Positions 1 to 10,317 of a stretch of 64,000 bases of DNA are shown in pieces (positions within the stretch are counted from its first letter, which is position 1; each line of letters starts with the position of its first letter). The position numbers and the translations under genes are program-made. The notes under the pieces were generated by a model. It saw only the letters and a list, made by a program, of their open reading frames with translations. It did no database searches and was not told where the DNA came from. This stretch comes from Staphylococcus xylosus NJ (GTDB lineage: Bacteria; Bacillota; Bacilli; Staphylococcales; Staphylococcaceae). The stretch is taken from positions 62,001 through 126,000 of the forward strand of contig NZ_ANMR01000007.1 in assembly GCF_000338275.1 (NCBI RefSeq), in the 5' to 3' direction.

Positions 1-636
1 ATTCAATATAGATGAAATAATAATCGCATTGATTATATTTAATGGAATAGCTGTCAATACTAAATCACCAGGAACCATAGAGACATATGCGCCTACTATA
101 GCCCCAGATACAGAGCTCATAGACATCATCGCCACCGTTAACACACGAGTTTCTTTCATACGTTTTAATTGTTCATTCGAAACTGCTAATGCTTCTGTAT
201 TACCTAAAAACATCATTTCAATACCAAAGAATGATTCGAACTTTGGTTGACGTGTGATTTTTGCTAAAACCCAACCAATACCACCAATTACTTTAGGTAA
301 AATATTAAAATACATTAAAATGTCGAATAACGGAACAACTAATAATATTGGGAATAATGCACTAACTGCCATATCCATTGCGCCTGGTTTTACCCAGCTA
401 GAAAAAGCAAACCCTGTACCTGCATGTGCTGAATCAATCACCCAAGAAATACCATTAGCTAATGTTTGTACTGCAGTTTTCCCCCACGGGAAGTACATAA
501 AGAACCAAGCTAAAAATAAGTTTAATACAACTAATATTGCTATTGATTTCCATTGAATATCCTTTTTGCTTCGAGAGAATAATACTGCAATCCCTAAAAA
601 CACAAACAATCCAATTATGTTAATCACTAAAAACAT
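1..636 (-). CDS. nupC: NupC-type nucleoside permease, N-terminal part (gene runs off the window)
   Basis: The minus strand is open from an ATG at 636 to the window edge, about 212 codons, with no stop. The protein begins MFLVINIIGLFVFLGIAVLF and later carries GIEMMFLGNTEALAVSNEQL, a stretch typical of the concentrative nucleoside transporter (CNT/NupC) family. These are cytoplasmic-membrane proteins that import nucleosides, usually pyrimidine nucleosides, with protons or sodium. Hydrophobic segments alternate with short loops. A GGTGGG ribosome site lies about 7 bases before the ATG. The C-terminal half is outside the window, so completeness cannot be judged. Open frames on the opposite strand at 29-556 are shadows of this gene. 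Confidence 0.9.
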   Translation of the reverse strand, partial: MFLVINIIGLFVFLGIAVLFSRSKKDIQWKSIAILVVLNLFLAWFFMYFPWGKTAVQTLANGISWVIDSAHAGTGFAFSSWVKPGAMDMAVSALFPILLVVPLFDILMYFNILPKVIGGIGWVLAKITRQPKFESFFGIEMMFLGNTEALAVSNEQLKRMKETRVLTVAMMSMSSVSGAIVGAYVSMVPGDLVLTAIPLNIINAIIISSILN

Positions 637-720
637 AATACACCCACCATTTCTTATTAAAATCATTGATAACAATGAATTTTTGAAAGTAATTTATGTA
701 GCTATGTATTCAGAAGAATA

Positions 721-886
721 AAGGTAAATGCATATTACTGACATAAACAATCAAACGTTCATAGACAGCATTAAATCCTGCATTTACCTTAATTATTCCT
801 AATCCCTAGATTTGTTAATTCATTTTTGTAATCAATTTATACTTTCTCAAAACACTGTTTATTAATAATTCACAATAATTATAGCA
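721..886 (-). promoter_or_regulatory. nupC leader: extended -10 and long stem-loop
   Basis: This 389-base gap between abcA and nupC has no gene. On the minus strand an extended -10 (TGC-TATAAT, 886-878) would start a leader of roughly 230 bases. Within it, 721-732 and 779-790 form a perfect 12-bp stem (AAGGTAAATGCA), with a second imperfect stem inside (ATGAAC with GTTTAT). The downstream side is pyrimidine-rich but has no clean U-run. It does not match the purine riboswitch core I know. An attenuator or other cis-acting RNA is possible; the role is inferred. Confidence 0.4.
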
Positions 887-1025
887 TGCATGTACTTTAT
901 ATAAAATAACAATTTTATAGTTCGACAAACATCACTTTTTGTACATAATCTAAAATCAAACATTCGTCTTTCGGTATGAAAACGCCTACATAAACACAAC
1001 TATAATTTACTTTTTACTCTTTTTC

Positions 1026-2744
1026 TTATTTCGTCAAATTCTGTGTGTTTACAAATTGTTGATATTTCTCATGTTTCATAATCAATTCTTGATGTGTACC
1101 TTTACCAGTTACTTTACCAGCATCTACGAAAATAATTTGCTCTGCTTTTTTAATAGTAGATAATCTATGCGCGATAACTACAGTTGTGCGGTTTTCCATT
1201 AATTCTTCTAGCGCATCTTGAATCTTTCTTTCGCTTTCACTATCCAAATTAGCTGTAGCTTCGTCTAATAATAAAATATCTGGATTTTTGACAAAACTAC
1301 GAGCTATATCAATACGTTGACGTTGACCACCAGATAATTTCAATCCTCGTTCGCCAACCATCGTATCGTAGCCATCTTCAAATTGTTCTATAAACTCATG
1401 ACAGTTCGCTAATTTCGCAAAATGTATAAGTTCCTCATCACTTACTTCACGATTAATACCATACAATATGTTATCTCTAATAGTACCATTCATCATTGAG
1501 TTTGATTGCATTACGTAACCTATTTTATCACGCCATTCACCTAACCCAATGTCATAAATGGACTTATCACAATATTTAATATCACCTTGATCAATATCAT
1601 ACATCCGCTCAATAATATTAAAAATAGTACTCTTTCCTGACCCTGAAGGGCCTACAAATGCAGTAACTTTACTCTGTGGTATTTCAAAATTAACATCACT
1701 CAGAATTGGCTTAACTCCATATTTAAAGTCAACATGTTCAAATACCAAACTACCATCAGTAATCTCATCTTCTTGTTCTATATGAAATGCTTCCGTAGGC
1801 TCTTCCATAATTTCATAAATACGGCCACTTGCGCCTACAGCTTTTTTATAATCTGTAACAAGCGTTGAAAGATTAATCAGTGGCGTTGATAATTGGATCA
1901 CATAGAAAATCATAGCAATCAATGTACCTGCTGTGATTGCACCAGTGGAAATTCTAATCGCACCAAACCCTAATATAATTGCGATTGTAAGTAACATAAT
2001 CACGCCTGAAATAGGCTGTATTACTGCGGTGATTTTAGCTTGTTTTAATCCTAAAAAGTAAATCTCTTTTAAGTTTTTATGTGCATTATTCAGTTCTAAG
2101 TCTTCTGTATGTGAAACTTTCACTAAACGCATTTCTGTCAAAACTCGACCTAACAAGCCACTAAAATTAGCAATTTCAGCTTGTGTTTTTTTAGAAATCT
2201 TTTCCATAATTTTACCTAATGGAAACATGATTAACACAAAAATTGGAATAGTGATGAATGTGACTAATGTCATTTTCCAATCCATAATGAATAACATAAC
2301 CAACGAACCTAAAATTGTTAATACAGACGGTAATAAATTAGGAAGTTTTTGAGAAATAAATTCATTGATGACTTTCGTATCATCCGTCAATCGGCTCATC
2401 AATTGGCCACTTTCATTTTGATCAAAAAATGGCATTTTTAAATGGATAATATGATGCCATAAAACAGATCTAATTGCGTATATAACCTTTTCCCCAATTT
2501 TACTTAACAGATATAAACCAACACCGCTAAGTAATGCATTAACAATAAAAATTGAAATAAAGCCTGCAACAAACATCCAGTTCATATTGTCAAAGGAAAA
2601 TTTATCTACCAGTTTCCCAGTAAATAGTGGGACTAGAAGCCCAGTAATACTACCCAATGAAGAAATAAATACAGCAATAATGATAAGGCCAACTGGCCAT
2701 GACAGTTTTTTAAATAAATAGAATAATGGATTTTCTTGCTTCAT
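1026..2744 (-). CDS. abcA: ABC exporter AbcA (half-transporter)
   Basis: A 572-residue half-transporter with an N-terminal six-helix exporter domain (about 15-310) and a C-terminal ATPase. Walker A (VGPSGSGKST) lies near residues 362-371, the signature LSGGQRQRIDIARS follows, Walker B (ILLLDEATANLDSES) is near 488-500, and the H-loop IAHRLS comes after. The protein should act as a homodimer in the membrane. In S. aureus AbcA exports hydrophobic compounds including some beta-lactams and phenol-soluble modulins, and is divergent from pbp4 exactly as here. GAAGAGG lies a few bases before the ATG. No strong terminator is obvious before the nupC leader. Confidence 0.93.
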   Translation of the reverse strand: MKQENPLFYLFKKLSWPVGLIIIAVFISSLGSITGLLVPLFTGKLVDKFSFDNMNWMFVAGFISIFIVNALLSGVGLYLLSKIGEKVIYAIRSVLWHHIIHLKMPFFDQNESGQLMSRLTDDTKVINEFISQKLPNLLPSVLTILGSLVMLFIMDWKMTLVTFITIPIFVLIMFPLGKIMEKISKKTQAEIANFSGLLGRVLTEMRLVKVSHTEDLELNNAHKNLKEIYFLGLKQAKITAVIQPISGVIMLLTIAIILGFGAIRISTGAITAGTLIAMIFYVIQLSTPLINLSTLVTDYKKAVGASGRIYEIMEEPTEAFHIEQEDEITDGSLVFEHVDFKYGVKPILSDVNFEIPQSKVTAFVGPSGSGKSTIFNIIERMYDIDQGDIKYCDKSIYDIGLGEWRDKIGYVMQSNSMMNGTIRDNILYGINREVSDEELIHFAKLANCHEFIEQFEDGYDTMVGERGLKLSGGQRQRIDIARSFVKNPDILLLDEATANLDSESERKIQDALEELMENRTTVVIAHRLSTIKKAEQIIFVDAGKVTGKGTHQELIMKHEKYQQFVNTQNLTK

Positions 2745-2980
2745 ATTTTTACCTCTTCTATTTTTATATTTTTAAGCTAATGCTAAAAATCAATCTGAGC
2801 AGAATAACATTATAATAGTTAATGAGTTAAATTCCAAGCAAACACAATTTTATTTTTTACAATCATTTTTAACAATGCAATAATTACAACAATTTCATGA
2901 ATGTATTTTATTTAAACTTTACAATATGCTAAAATATTTCTATTGCAATAAAACTCAAAATATTAAGAGGGAATGTAATT
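2745..2980. promoter_or_regulatory. abcA-pbp4 divergent promoter region
   Basis: This 236-base AT-rich spacer must hold both promoters. For pbp4 there is an extended -10-like TGC-TAAAAT (2927-2935) and an alternative TTTACA (2918-2923) followed 17 bases later by TATTGC. In S. aureus this spacer is the target of MgrA, NorG and agr-dependent control, but I cannot assign individual operator sites from sequence. Confidence 0.45.
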
Positions 2981-4276
2981 ATGAGAAAGTTAATTTTGAC
3001 ATTTATAACTGTACTCTTCGTCGGTACAATTATAACACCCTTTGCTGAAGCTGAAACTGTTACACCCACACAAGCAGCAAATCAATATGGTTATAATGTA
3101 TCTGAAGCCTATCAACCTGAGGGTGCAGTAAATGTTGCACAAACGGGTCAGCTACTTTATCAATACAACATGAATAAAAAGTGGTACCCTGCTTCAATGA
3201 CTAAGCTTATGACCATGTATCTTACGCTTAACGCAGTCAATAAAGGCGAGTTATCTTTAAACGATAAAGTAAAAATTACAGATACACACTATCGTATGTC
3301 CACCTTACCAGAATTAAGCAATACCAAGTTATACCCTGGCGAAACGTATACAATTAAGGAATTACTTCAAATTACGGTATCAAACTCAAGTAATGCAGCT
3401 GCACTCATTTTAGGAAAAGAAGTTTCAGGCAATCTTTCTGACTTCACTGATAAAATGAATAAAAAAGCAAAAGCATTAGGAATGGAAAATACGCATTTTG
3501 TAAATCCAACAGGTGCAGAAAATCACCAACTTCGTGACTTTGTACCTAAAAAATATAAAAATGAAAATGATAATACATCTACTGCCAAAGACTTCGGTAT
3601 ACTTTCGCAACGTGCCGTTCAAGACACCCCGAAAATATTAGATTTCACTAAGCAACTAGCACCTACACAACACGGTGTGACATATTACACCTTCAACCAT
3701 TCGCTTGAAGGTGCAGATATGAGTTTAGAAGGTACTGACGGTTTGAAAACGGGGTCAAGCGATGTTGCTGACTATAACCATACAATAACAACGAAACGTG
3801 ATGGCTTTAGAATTAACCAAGCTATTATGGGTGCAGGTAATTACGATAAACTTGGTGGCGAAAAGCAGCGTAACATGATAGGTAATGCTTTAATGAACAT
3901 GTCTTTCGACCAGTATAAATATGAAAAAGTATTGTCAAAAGGTGAACAAAAAATTAATGGGAAAACGTATTTTGTAGAAAAAGATCTTTACGATGTGTTA
4001 CCAAAAGATTTTGATAAAAAAGACTATAAAGTTGTAATTGAAGATAACAAAGCACATATTGAATATGACCGCGAGTTTATTAGTAGTAAATATGGTCCCC
4101 CTTCAGTTGATGTCAACAAACCACTCGTTCATCAAGCAACAACAGTTGTAAAATCATCTTGGGATGAGCATCCAATACTAACTTTATTAGGTACAATTCT
4201 AATTATTGCAGCAATCGCAATCATTATCTATCTAATCATTGATTTAATCAGAAAAAAATCAATTAATAAGAAATAA
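2981..4276 (+). CDS. pbp4: Penicillin-binding protein 4 (low-molecular-mass, transpeptidase/carboxypeptidase)
   Basis: A 431-residue PBP. Residues 1-24 form a signal peptide ending in EAE. The active-site motifs are complete: S72-M-T-K75 (nucleophile Ser72), S136-S-N138 and K256-T-G258. A C-terminal membrane helix (about 400-422) is followed by a lysine-rich end, so the catalytic domain sits outside the cell, anchored by its C-terminus. In S. aureus PBP4 produces high secondary cross-linking of peptidoglycan and depends on wall teichoic acid for septal localisation, which fits the tag genes next door. GAGGGA precedes the ATG. The gene is divergent from abcA. Confidence 0.95.
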   Translation: MRKLILTFITVLFVGTIITPFAEAETVTPTQAANQYGYNVSEAYQPEGAVNVAQTGQLLYQYNMNKKWYPASMTKLMTMYLTLNAVNKGELSLNDKVKITDTHYRMSTLPELSNTKLYPGETYTIKELLQITVSNSSNAAALILGKEVSGNLSDFTDKMNKKAKALGMENTHFVNPTGAENHQLRDFVPKKYKNENDNTSTAKDFGILSQRAVQDTPKILDFTKQLAPTQHGVTYYTFNHSLEGADMSLEGTDGLKTGSSDVADYNHTITTKRDGFRINQAIMGAGNYDKLGGEKQRNMIGNALMNMSFDQYKYEKVLSKGEQKINGKTYFVEKDLYDVLPKDFDKKDYKVVIEDNKAHIEYDREFISSKYGPPSVDVNKPLVHQATTVVKSSWDEHPILTLLGTILIIAAIAIIIYLIIDLIRKKSINKK

Positions 4277-4395
4277 TAATCGTTCAAGTGATTGTTACAT
4301 TATTAAGCCCTGCTATTCAATTAAAGTTATACTCACGCAAAGTAAACTTAATATTACTACTACCCTTAACTAGGTAGTAGCTGCTCAAACATATT

Positions 4396-4450
4396 GAGGG
4401 TGTGAAGATGAAATCGAATTTTTGATTTTGTTTTCACATCCTCATTTATT
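4396..4450 (+). terminator. pbp4 terminator
   Basis: An 11-bp stem (4396-4406 with 4433-4443, one G-U pair) encloses a 26-base loop and is followed by ATTTATTTT. A smaller hairpin without a U-run, CTACTACC/GGTAGTAG (4357-4380), comes just before it. The remainder, 4451-4687, shows no gene or strong signal beyond a weak GGTTA/TAACC repeat near 4613-4639. Confidence 0.6.
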
Positions 4451-4687
4451 TTAACAACAAAACTAAATGAGTCATGAAGAGAAATAATTAGCGTTAAATG
4501 CCCGTTCGCAGTACCTACAGATTCTTTATAAACCTTTTAAACAGTTGATACTAAATACACGTCTTAAATGTAAATTAACAAACAATAACAAAAATAAGCT
4601 AGATCACATCAACGGTTATCAATCCCGTATTTCTGTAACCTAGCTACTCAAATCACTTCGCAATAAATCATTTATAAAATAGCAAAA

Positions 4688-5086
4688 CTATTTTTCATTA
4701 TCACCATAAAGTTCTTTTTTAATTTTAGTCGTAGAGATACCTTCAGTACGATTTAGATAAATGACTTCACATTTATCTTTTAAGAAGTCGAATTCACCTT
4801 CCCAATCGTGGCCCATAACAAATGTATCTATCTCATATCGATCAACATCAATTTCTTTTTGTCCCCAACCACTTTCAGGGATAACAAGATCGACATACCT
4901 AATTGATTCTAACATCATTTTTCTTTGTTCATAATTATAATAAGATTTTTTATTTTTAACTCGATTAAATTCATCTGTTGAGAGTGCCACGACTAAATAA
5001 TCGCCCATTTCTCTCGCTCTTCTTAATAATTCAATATGGCCATAATGCAATAAATCATATGTTCCATAAGTAATAACTCGTTTCAT
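4688..5086 (-). CDS. tagD: Glycerol-3-phosphate cytidylyltransferase TagD/TarD
   Basis: Makes CDP-glycerol from CTP and glycerol-3-phosphate, the donor for wall teichoic acid linkage-unit synthesis, in the cytoplasm. The sequence has the nucleotidyltransferase signatures GTYDLLHYGH (the HxGH motif) near the N-terminus and RTEGISTTKI near residue 115. The 132-residue length is that of the family. I place the start at 5086 (MKRVITYG): the SD AAGGAG is 9 bases from this ATG, but only 3 from the in-frame ATG at 5092. It is the last gene of the tagB-tagX-tagD group. Confidence 0.93.
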   Translation of the reverse strand: MKRVITYGTYDLLHYGHIELLRRAREMGDYLVVALSTDEFNRVKNKKSYYNYEQRKMMLESIRYVDLVIPESGWGQKEIDVDRYEIDTFVMGHDWEGEFDFLKDKCEVIYLNRTEGISTTKIKKELYGDNEK

Positions 5087-5178
5087 TAGCATATGCTCCT
5101 TAACAAAATATTAATTTAATATTTACATTTTTAAAAATTATAGCATATTAAATCTTAGTTTACGAATTCTGATAATTT

Positions 5179-6237
5179 TCATCTTTTCAAAATTTGTTTT
5201 AATTTCATTTTACCTCTAAATTTTGCGCGTCTCGGTAACACTTCCACTTTAAAACGATAATAATTAGGTCTCCCAATACCAACGCTTAACAATGCATCTC
5301 TCCATTGATAATATAAAGCTTTGTTCCATTTCACACTACCTTGTTCAATCACTTTAATTATTCTAAATAATGCTTCCCCAGCATAATCTGTTTTTTGCAT
5401 TTCTTTAATATATGAGATAACAAGATCTAACATTTGTTGTGTAACGGTTTTATGCTCTCTGACGTATGCTTGAATCAGATAACTTACAATCAATTCATCC
5501 ATACGGTAACTATAATAGACTCTTGCTTCTCTTAGCAATAATGTATCCATTACACGTGTTCTAACTTTTTCTGCATCACGCATATAAGATTCAAATTGAT
5601 TCGCAAGTTGATCAGTTACTGAACCAGCTTGCTCATTATATCCATAAACGATATCTGGCAATAATTGAATATCTCGTGCCTTTTTATATGCTTGGATAAT
5701 GAAGGTATGTTCTTCACAAAAAACAACGTCTTCATCGAATCTTAAATCAGCAAATTTTGCGCTAAACATTTTGGCACCAGGACCAATTGATTGCATCACT
5801 TCAGGACATTGAGCAATATTTACAGTATCTAATTTCTTGATTACTTCATGAGAATAAATGGTTTGCCAGTCACCATTGTTTTCCCTTGCAATTTGTCCGA
5901 TAACAATATCTACATTTTCATCTCGTTGATAATAATCAGCCATAAAATCTATTCTACTAGGTAAGAATTCATCGTCAGCATCTAAAAACATAAAAACATC
6001 GCCTGACATATTAGCAATACCAACATTCCTACTAACTGCCGCACCTTGATTTTCTTGGTTGATAATCGTTATATTTTTATATTCTTTTTGCAATTGTTCT
6101 AATACAAACTTACTATCATCTTCCGAACCATCATTGATGCATATAATTTCATAATTTTGCTTTGTATCAATCGATGCAATTGCTCTTCGAATTGTGTCTT
6201 CAGCATTATACACAGGAATGATTATTGAAATTTTCAT
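5179..6237 (-). CDS. tagX: Family 2 glycosyltransferase TagX
   Basis: A 352-residue GT-A fold glycosyltransferase. It starts MKISIIIPVYNAEDTIRRAI, has the NDGS nucleotide-binding loop and a metal-binding LDADDE motif near residue 90, and ends in a basic region. The start overlaps the end of tagB by four bases (ATGA), so the two are translationally coupled. In S. aureus tagX sits at the same place, but its exact acceptor and donor in teichoic acid metabolism are not settled. Family and locus are secure; the precise reaction is not. Confidence 0.85.
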   Translation of the reverse strand: MKISIIIPVYNAEDTIRRAIASIDTKQNYEIICINDGSEDDSKFVLEQLQKEYKNITIINQENQGAAVSRNVGIANMSGDVFMFLDADDEFLPSRIDFMADYYQRDENVDIVIGQIARENNGDWQTIYSHEVIKKLDTVNIAQCPEVMQSIGPGAKMFSAKFADLRFDEDVVFCEEHTFIIQAYKKARDIQLLPDIVYGYNEQAGSVTDQLANQFESYMRDAEKVRTRVMDTLLLREARVYYSYRMDELIVSYLIQAYVREHKTVTQQMLDLVISYIKEMQKTDYAGEALFRIIKVIEQGSVKWNKALYYQWRDALLSVGIGRPNYYRFKVEVLPRRAKFRGKMKLKQILKR

Positions 6238-7325
6238 TTTTTCACCATCTTTTCAATTTCATTAATTATGCTCGTCAAACTATCTTTCGTATTATATTTA
6301 TGCCAATCTTCAAATAATAGTGCTGTCGCGTAACTATTTTCATGTAACTTATGCATTAATTCATCCTCATTATATGCTTTATATGCCTCAGGTATTTTTT
6401 CATAAAATACATTTAATCCACGGGTGCGACTATAATCCGCTTCATCATAAACATAAAAAAGCGTGGGTTTGTTTAATATGCTCGCTTCAATTGCTAGTGA
6501 ACTGTAATCACTAATAATCACGTCTGCTAATATCATTAATGATTGCAAGTTAATTGTCGTCTGTTGCTCTGTGGCAATAGATGGGTGTAATTTGCTCAAT
6601 AAAGTATATTCTGGTAACTTTGCTTCAAATTTCTGTTTATCTATCTGACGGTTAGCCTGCTTGTGTTCTCGATAGGTAGGTACATAAACAGCTACCTTGC
6701 CGTTTATCCCATATTGTTGTTTCAATTCTTGTTGTCTTTGTTCAACGTCCAACCTTGTGTATGGCACCAACCTAGGCAATCCCGTTCTTAAAAATTGTTT
6801 TTCATTTGCTCCAAATGATTTTTTAAAGCAGTCTGCCATTGGTTCACCACCAACAATATACTTATCTGTTGCGTCATAAACTTTTTTATATTGTTGAACT
6901 ATTTTATTATTTGATAAGTCAACTTGTCTATCTGTAAATCCGAAATTTTTCAATGCGCCTGCCGCATGCCATGTTTGTACGACAGTTTGCTGTTTTTTCT
7001 TCTTAAATCCACCCATTATCAGATAATAAGTGTCAATTACAATCACCTTTGCGCTACTCAACGCTTTGATATGCTTAAATACTTGTTTATTTCCTGCAGG
7101 TAAAAACACTGTATTCTCTAAATGTTGGATATATTTACGATTTTTTTCTGTGCCAATAACTGTCAATTTATATCCTTTACGGTTTAACGCTTCAATAATA
7201 GGTAACACATCTTCAGCAAAAGTCATCATCAACACAATTTGGTCACTTTGAACTTTTTTCTTTCGATATATCATATTCAAAAAGCTAATGATAATGATAT
7301 AAAGCTTTTTTATAATTTGTCTCAA
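6234..7325 (-). CDS. tagB: Teichoic acid primase TagB/TarB (CDP-glycerol glycerophosphotransferase)
   Basis: Adds the first glycerol phosphate to the undecaprenyl-linked ManNAc-GlcNAc disaccharide at the inner face of the membrane. The 363-residue protein is a CDP-glycerol glycerophosphotransferase: VVQTWHAAGALKNFGF is the family's histidine motif, followed by PTYREH, and IISDYSSLAIEA near the C-terminus. A short hydrophobic, basic N-terminus suits membrane association. The start is TTG at 7325, preceded by GGCGGTGA at good spacing; the nearby ATG at 7330 is out of frame and stops after two codons. The end overlaps tagX. Confidence 0.9.
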   Translation of the reverse strand: MRQIIKKLYIIIISFLNMIYRKKKVQSDQIVLMMTFAEDVLPIIEALNRKGYKLTVIGTEKNRKYIQHLENTVFLPAGNKQVFKHIKALSSAKVIVIDTYYLIMGGFKKKKQQTVVQTWHAAGALKNFGFTDRQVDLSNNKIVQQYKKVYDATDKYIVGGEPMADCFKKSFGANEKQFLRTGLPRLVPYTRLDVEQRQQELKQQYGINGKVAVYVPTYREHKQANRQIDKQKFEAKLPEYTLLSKLHPSIATEQQTTINLQSLMILADVIISDYSSLAIEASILNKPTLFYVYDEADYSRTRGLNVFYEKIPEAYKAYNEDELMHKLHENSYATALLFEDWHKYNTKDSLTSIINEIEKMVKK

Positions 7326-7686
7326 TACATTTCACCGCCGTTAATTATTAACTACTTTAGCTTTTATTATATCTACCCCACATAAAAAGTTATAGAAAAA
7401 CCTTTTATATAATATAACATCAACACATCTTTAAAAACGTATTTTACTTTCATTCATAAACTCACATGATTTTAAAATTTATGTTTACCAGCTAAAGTTT
7501 TATGTTATTTAGGTATCGTACCAGTTCTATAACAAAACGTTAACTATAAACACTACTCTATTTAACAACTTTTAATTTTAGTAGAAAATAAAAAAGGGAG
7601 CAGATGCAGAAATCATTTTAAAAAAATTGATTTCTGCCCTACTCCCATTACAACACTACTCAAATGTAATCATTCCAATATTTCCA
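7326..7686 (-). terminator. tagG terminator within the tagG-tagB gap
   Basis: The arms 7596-7615 and 7628-7646 form a long stem with minor mismatches (GGGAGCAG...CAGAAATCA). On the minus strand it is followed by TTTTTTATTTTC, so it ends the tagG transcript. The remaining part of the gap, 7326-7590, is AT-rich and presumably contains the tagB promoter. I could not pick a convincing -35/-10 pair and see no gene. Confidence 0.7.
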
Positions 7687-8487
7687 TTACATAAAGTCTG
7701 CAAAATGATCTCTATAACGCATATGCATAATCGAACCTACTATAAATAAGAACAAGATGATTAATAGATTATACAATGTCAGTTCCCAATGCGTTATAAA
7801 ATACCACTCTTTATGTAACACAGCAGAACGATATGCTTCAGCTAGATAATATATTGGATTTAATTTCATTATATCTTTTACAATGCCTTCTGGAGGTACA
7901 ATTAAAATAGATGATGCAAAGAACACCATTCTCATGAGCGCTTGAATTGCCTGTTGTGTGTCCTTTACAAGCACTCCTAACGTTGATGTAAATAACGCTA
8001 TTGCAGTTGTTAATATTAATGCAAATGGTACATATAAGAAAAGTTGCAACGTGTATATCGTTGGATAGTAACCTGCCAACATACATAGTAAAATGACTAC
8101 GACAAGTAGTGCAAGATGACCGTAAAACCTACTCATTACTATGTAAGAAGGTATGATTGATAACGGAAAATTCATCTTCGCTACTTGGTTATATTTTGTT
8201 GCTATTGATTTAGTACCTTCCAAAATTCCTTGGTTAACAAAGAACCACATGCTGATACCTACGAGTAACCAATAAATAAATGGCACACCATCTATAGGAT
8301 TGTTACTTCTAATACCAAGACCAAATACAAACCAATAAACCATGATTTGCATAGCTGGATTAATTAACTCCCAAGCCATACCTAGATAGTTATTTGTATT
8401 AGAAATCTTCACTTGGAACTGTGCTAGTCTTTGTATTAGATAGAAATTTTTAAAATGCTCTCTAAATACTACCCATACTGCATTCAT
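7687..8487 (-). CDS. tagG: Teichoic acid export permease TagG/TarG
   Basis: The membrane half of the TarGH ABC exporter that flips finished undecaprenyl-linked wall teichoic acid across the membrane. The 266-residue ABC-2 permease has about six hydrophobic segments and family-typical stretches such as FQVKISNTNNYLGMAWELIN near residue 25 and the C-terminal HMRYRDHFADFM. Its ATPase partner, tagH, is divergent across a 397-base spacer, as in S. aureus. The start ATG at 8487 has only a weak GTGG ribosome site. A strong terminator follows the gene. Confidence 0.93.
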   Translation of the reverse strand: MNAVWVVFREHFKNFYLIQRLAQFQVKISNTNNYLGMAWELINPAMQIMVYWFVFGLGIRSNNPIDGVPFIYWLLVGISMWFFVNQGILEGTKSIATKYNQVAKMNFPLSIIPSYIVMSRFYGHLALLVVVILLCMLAGYYPTIYTLQLFLYVPFALILTTAIALFTSTLGVLVKDTQQAIQALMRMVFFASSILIVPPEGIVKDIMKLNPIYYLAEAYRSAVLHKEWYFITHWELTLYNLLIILFLFIVGSIMHMRYRDHFADFM

Positions 8488-9679
<1,192 letters not shown>

Positions 9680-9695
9680 TATAAAACGTGATACC

Positions 9696-9735
9696 CCCTA
9701 GCATTGATTTCATATTCAGTGCTAGGGCTTTTTAT
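9696..9735 (+). terminator. tagH terminator
   Basis: CCCTAGCA (9696-9703) pairs perfectly with TGCTAGGG (9720-9727), and the stem is followed by CTTTTTAT. Confidence 0.8.
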
Positions 9736-9848
9736 ACTTTATAAACTTTTGAATTAGTGAATTACAAACAAAGCACTTTTCAAAGTATATTAAAAGCGTT
9801 ACCATATATTTATGTGTCTATAATAATAAATATTATTTAGCAAATGGG

Positions 9849-10209
9849 GTGAATATCATAGAAAAAAATAATAAAACCCAGGCATTCGCTAATTTAGTTC
9901 GTGCTTATAGAAAAACTTATATCGGCAAGGGTCCAGAGACTGTTAAAGTTTTCTTTAAAGACAATTGGGCTGTAGTTCACATGACCGGTAGTTTAAGCAT
10001 ACTCTCTAAATCTTTATTTGCGTAATAAAGATTTAGAGAGTATGCTTAAATATGGAAGGACTGAAGAAGTAAAAGCATTATATAAACAAAGTCCACCAAC
10101 TGAAATGGAAGAACTTGTCGGAGCAAAATTCGTTAAACTATTTACCGACCTCTCTTTAGAAGACGACGAAGTTGTTTCTATATTTGTTTTCGATCAAAAT
10201 ATTGAATAG
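9849..10209 (+). pseudogene. Broken MpsC-like (DUF2294) gene
   Basis: The frame from GTG 9849 reads through NIIEKNNKTQAFANLVRAYR and GKGPETVKVFFKDNW, a DUF2294/MpsC-type start, and reaches VHMTGSLS. It then stops at TAA 10023. The family-typical C-terminal half (from RNKDLESMLKYGRTEEV to SIFVFDQNIE) continues in another frame, 10018-10209. The break coincides with a 27-bp perfect palindrome (9992-10050) whose left arm is an inverted copy of the right. The natural start may have been an ATG at 9858, now ATA, placed well after GGGGTGA. DUF2294 proteins are linked by name to the MpsABC bicarbonate/membrane-potential system; next to formate dehydrogenase this suggests a one-carbon/CO2 role. The gene is probably non-functional. 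Confidence 0.75.
9992..10050. repeat. 27-bp perfect inverted repeat with 5-base loop
   Basis: The left arm 9992-10018 is the exact reverse complement of 10024-10050, separated by TGCGT. It lies inside the DUF2294 coding region. The right arm codes for the expected residues (NKDLESMLK); the left arm does not. There is no U-run on either side, so it is not an ordinary terminator. Confidence 0.95.
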
Positions 10210-10317
10210 ATTTTAAAAACTAACTATATCATTATCATTTATAATTTACTTCAACTTTTTATAAGTTACTAATGCATACAATGTATTGAGTAAATATTAA
10301 AAAGTTATAAATATTAA

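Noticed and set aside
721..886. Purine riboswitch before nupC
   Set aside because: The three-way junction core sequences known for purine riboswitches are not present, although the locus would fit.
10223..10242. Fur-box-like sequence (TGATAATGATAT on the minus strand)
   Set aside because: Only part of the consensus, and it follows a broken gene with no iron-related gene nearby.
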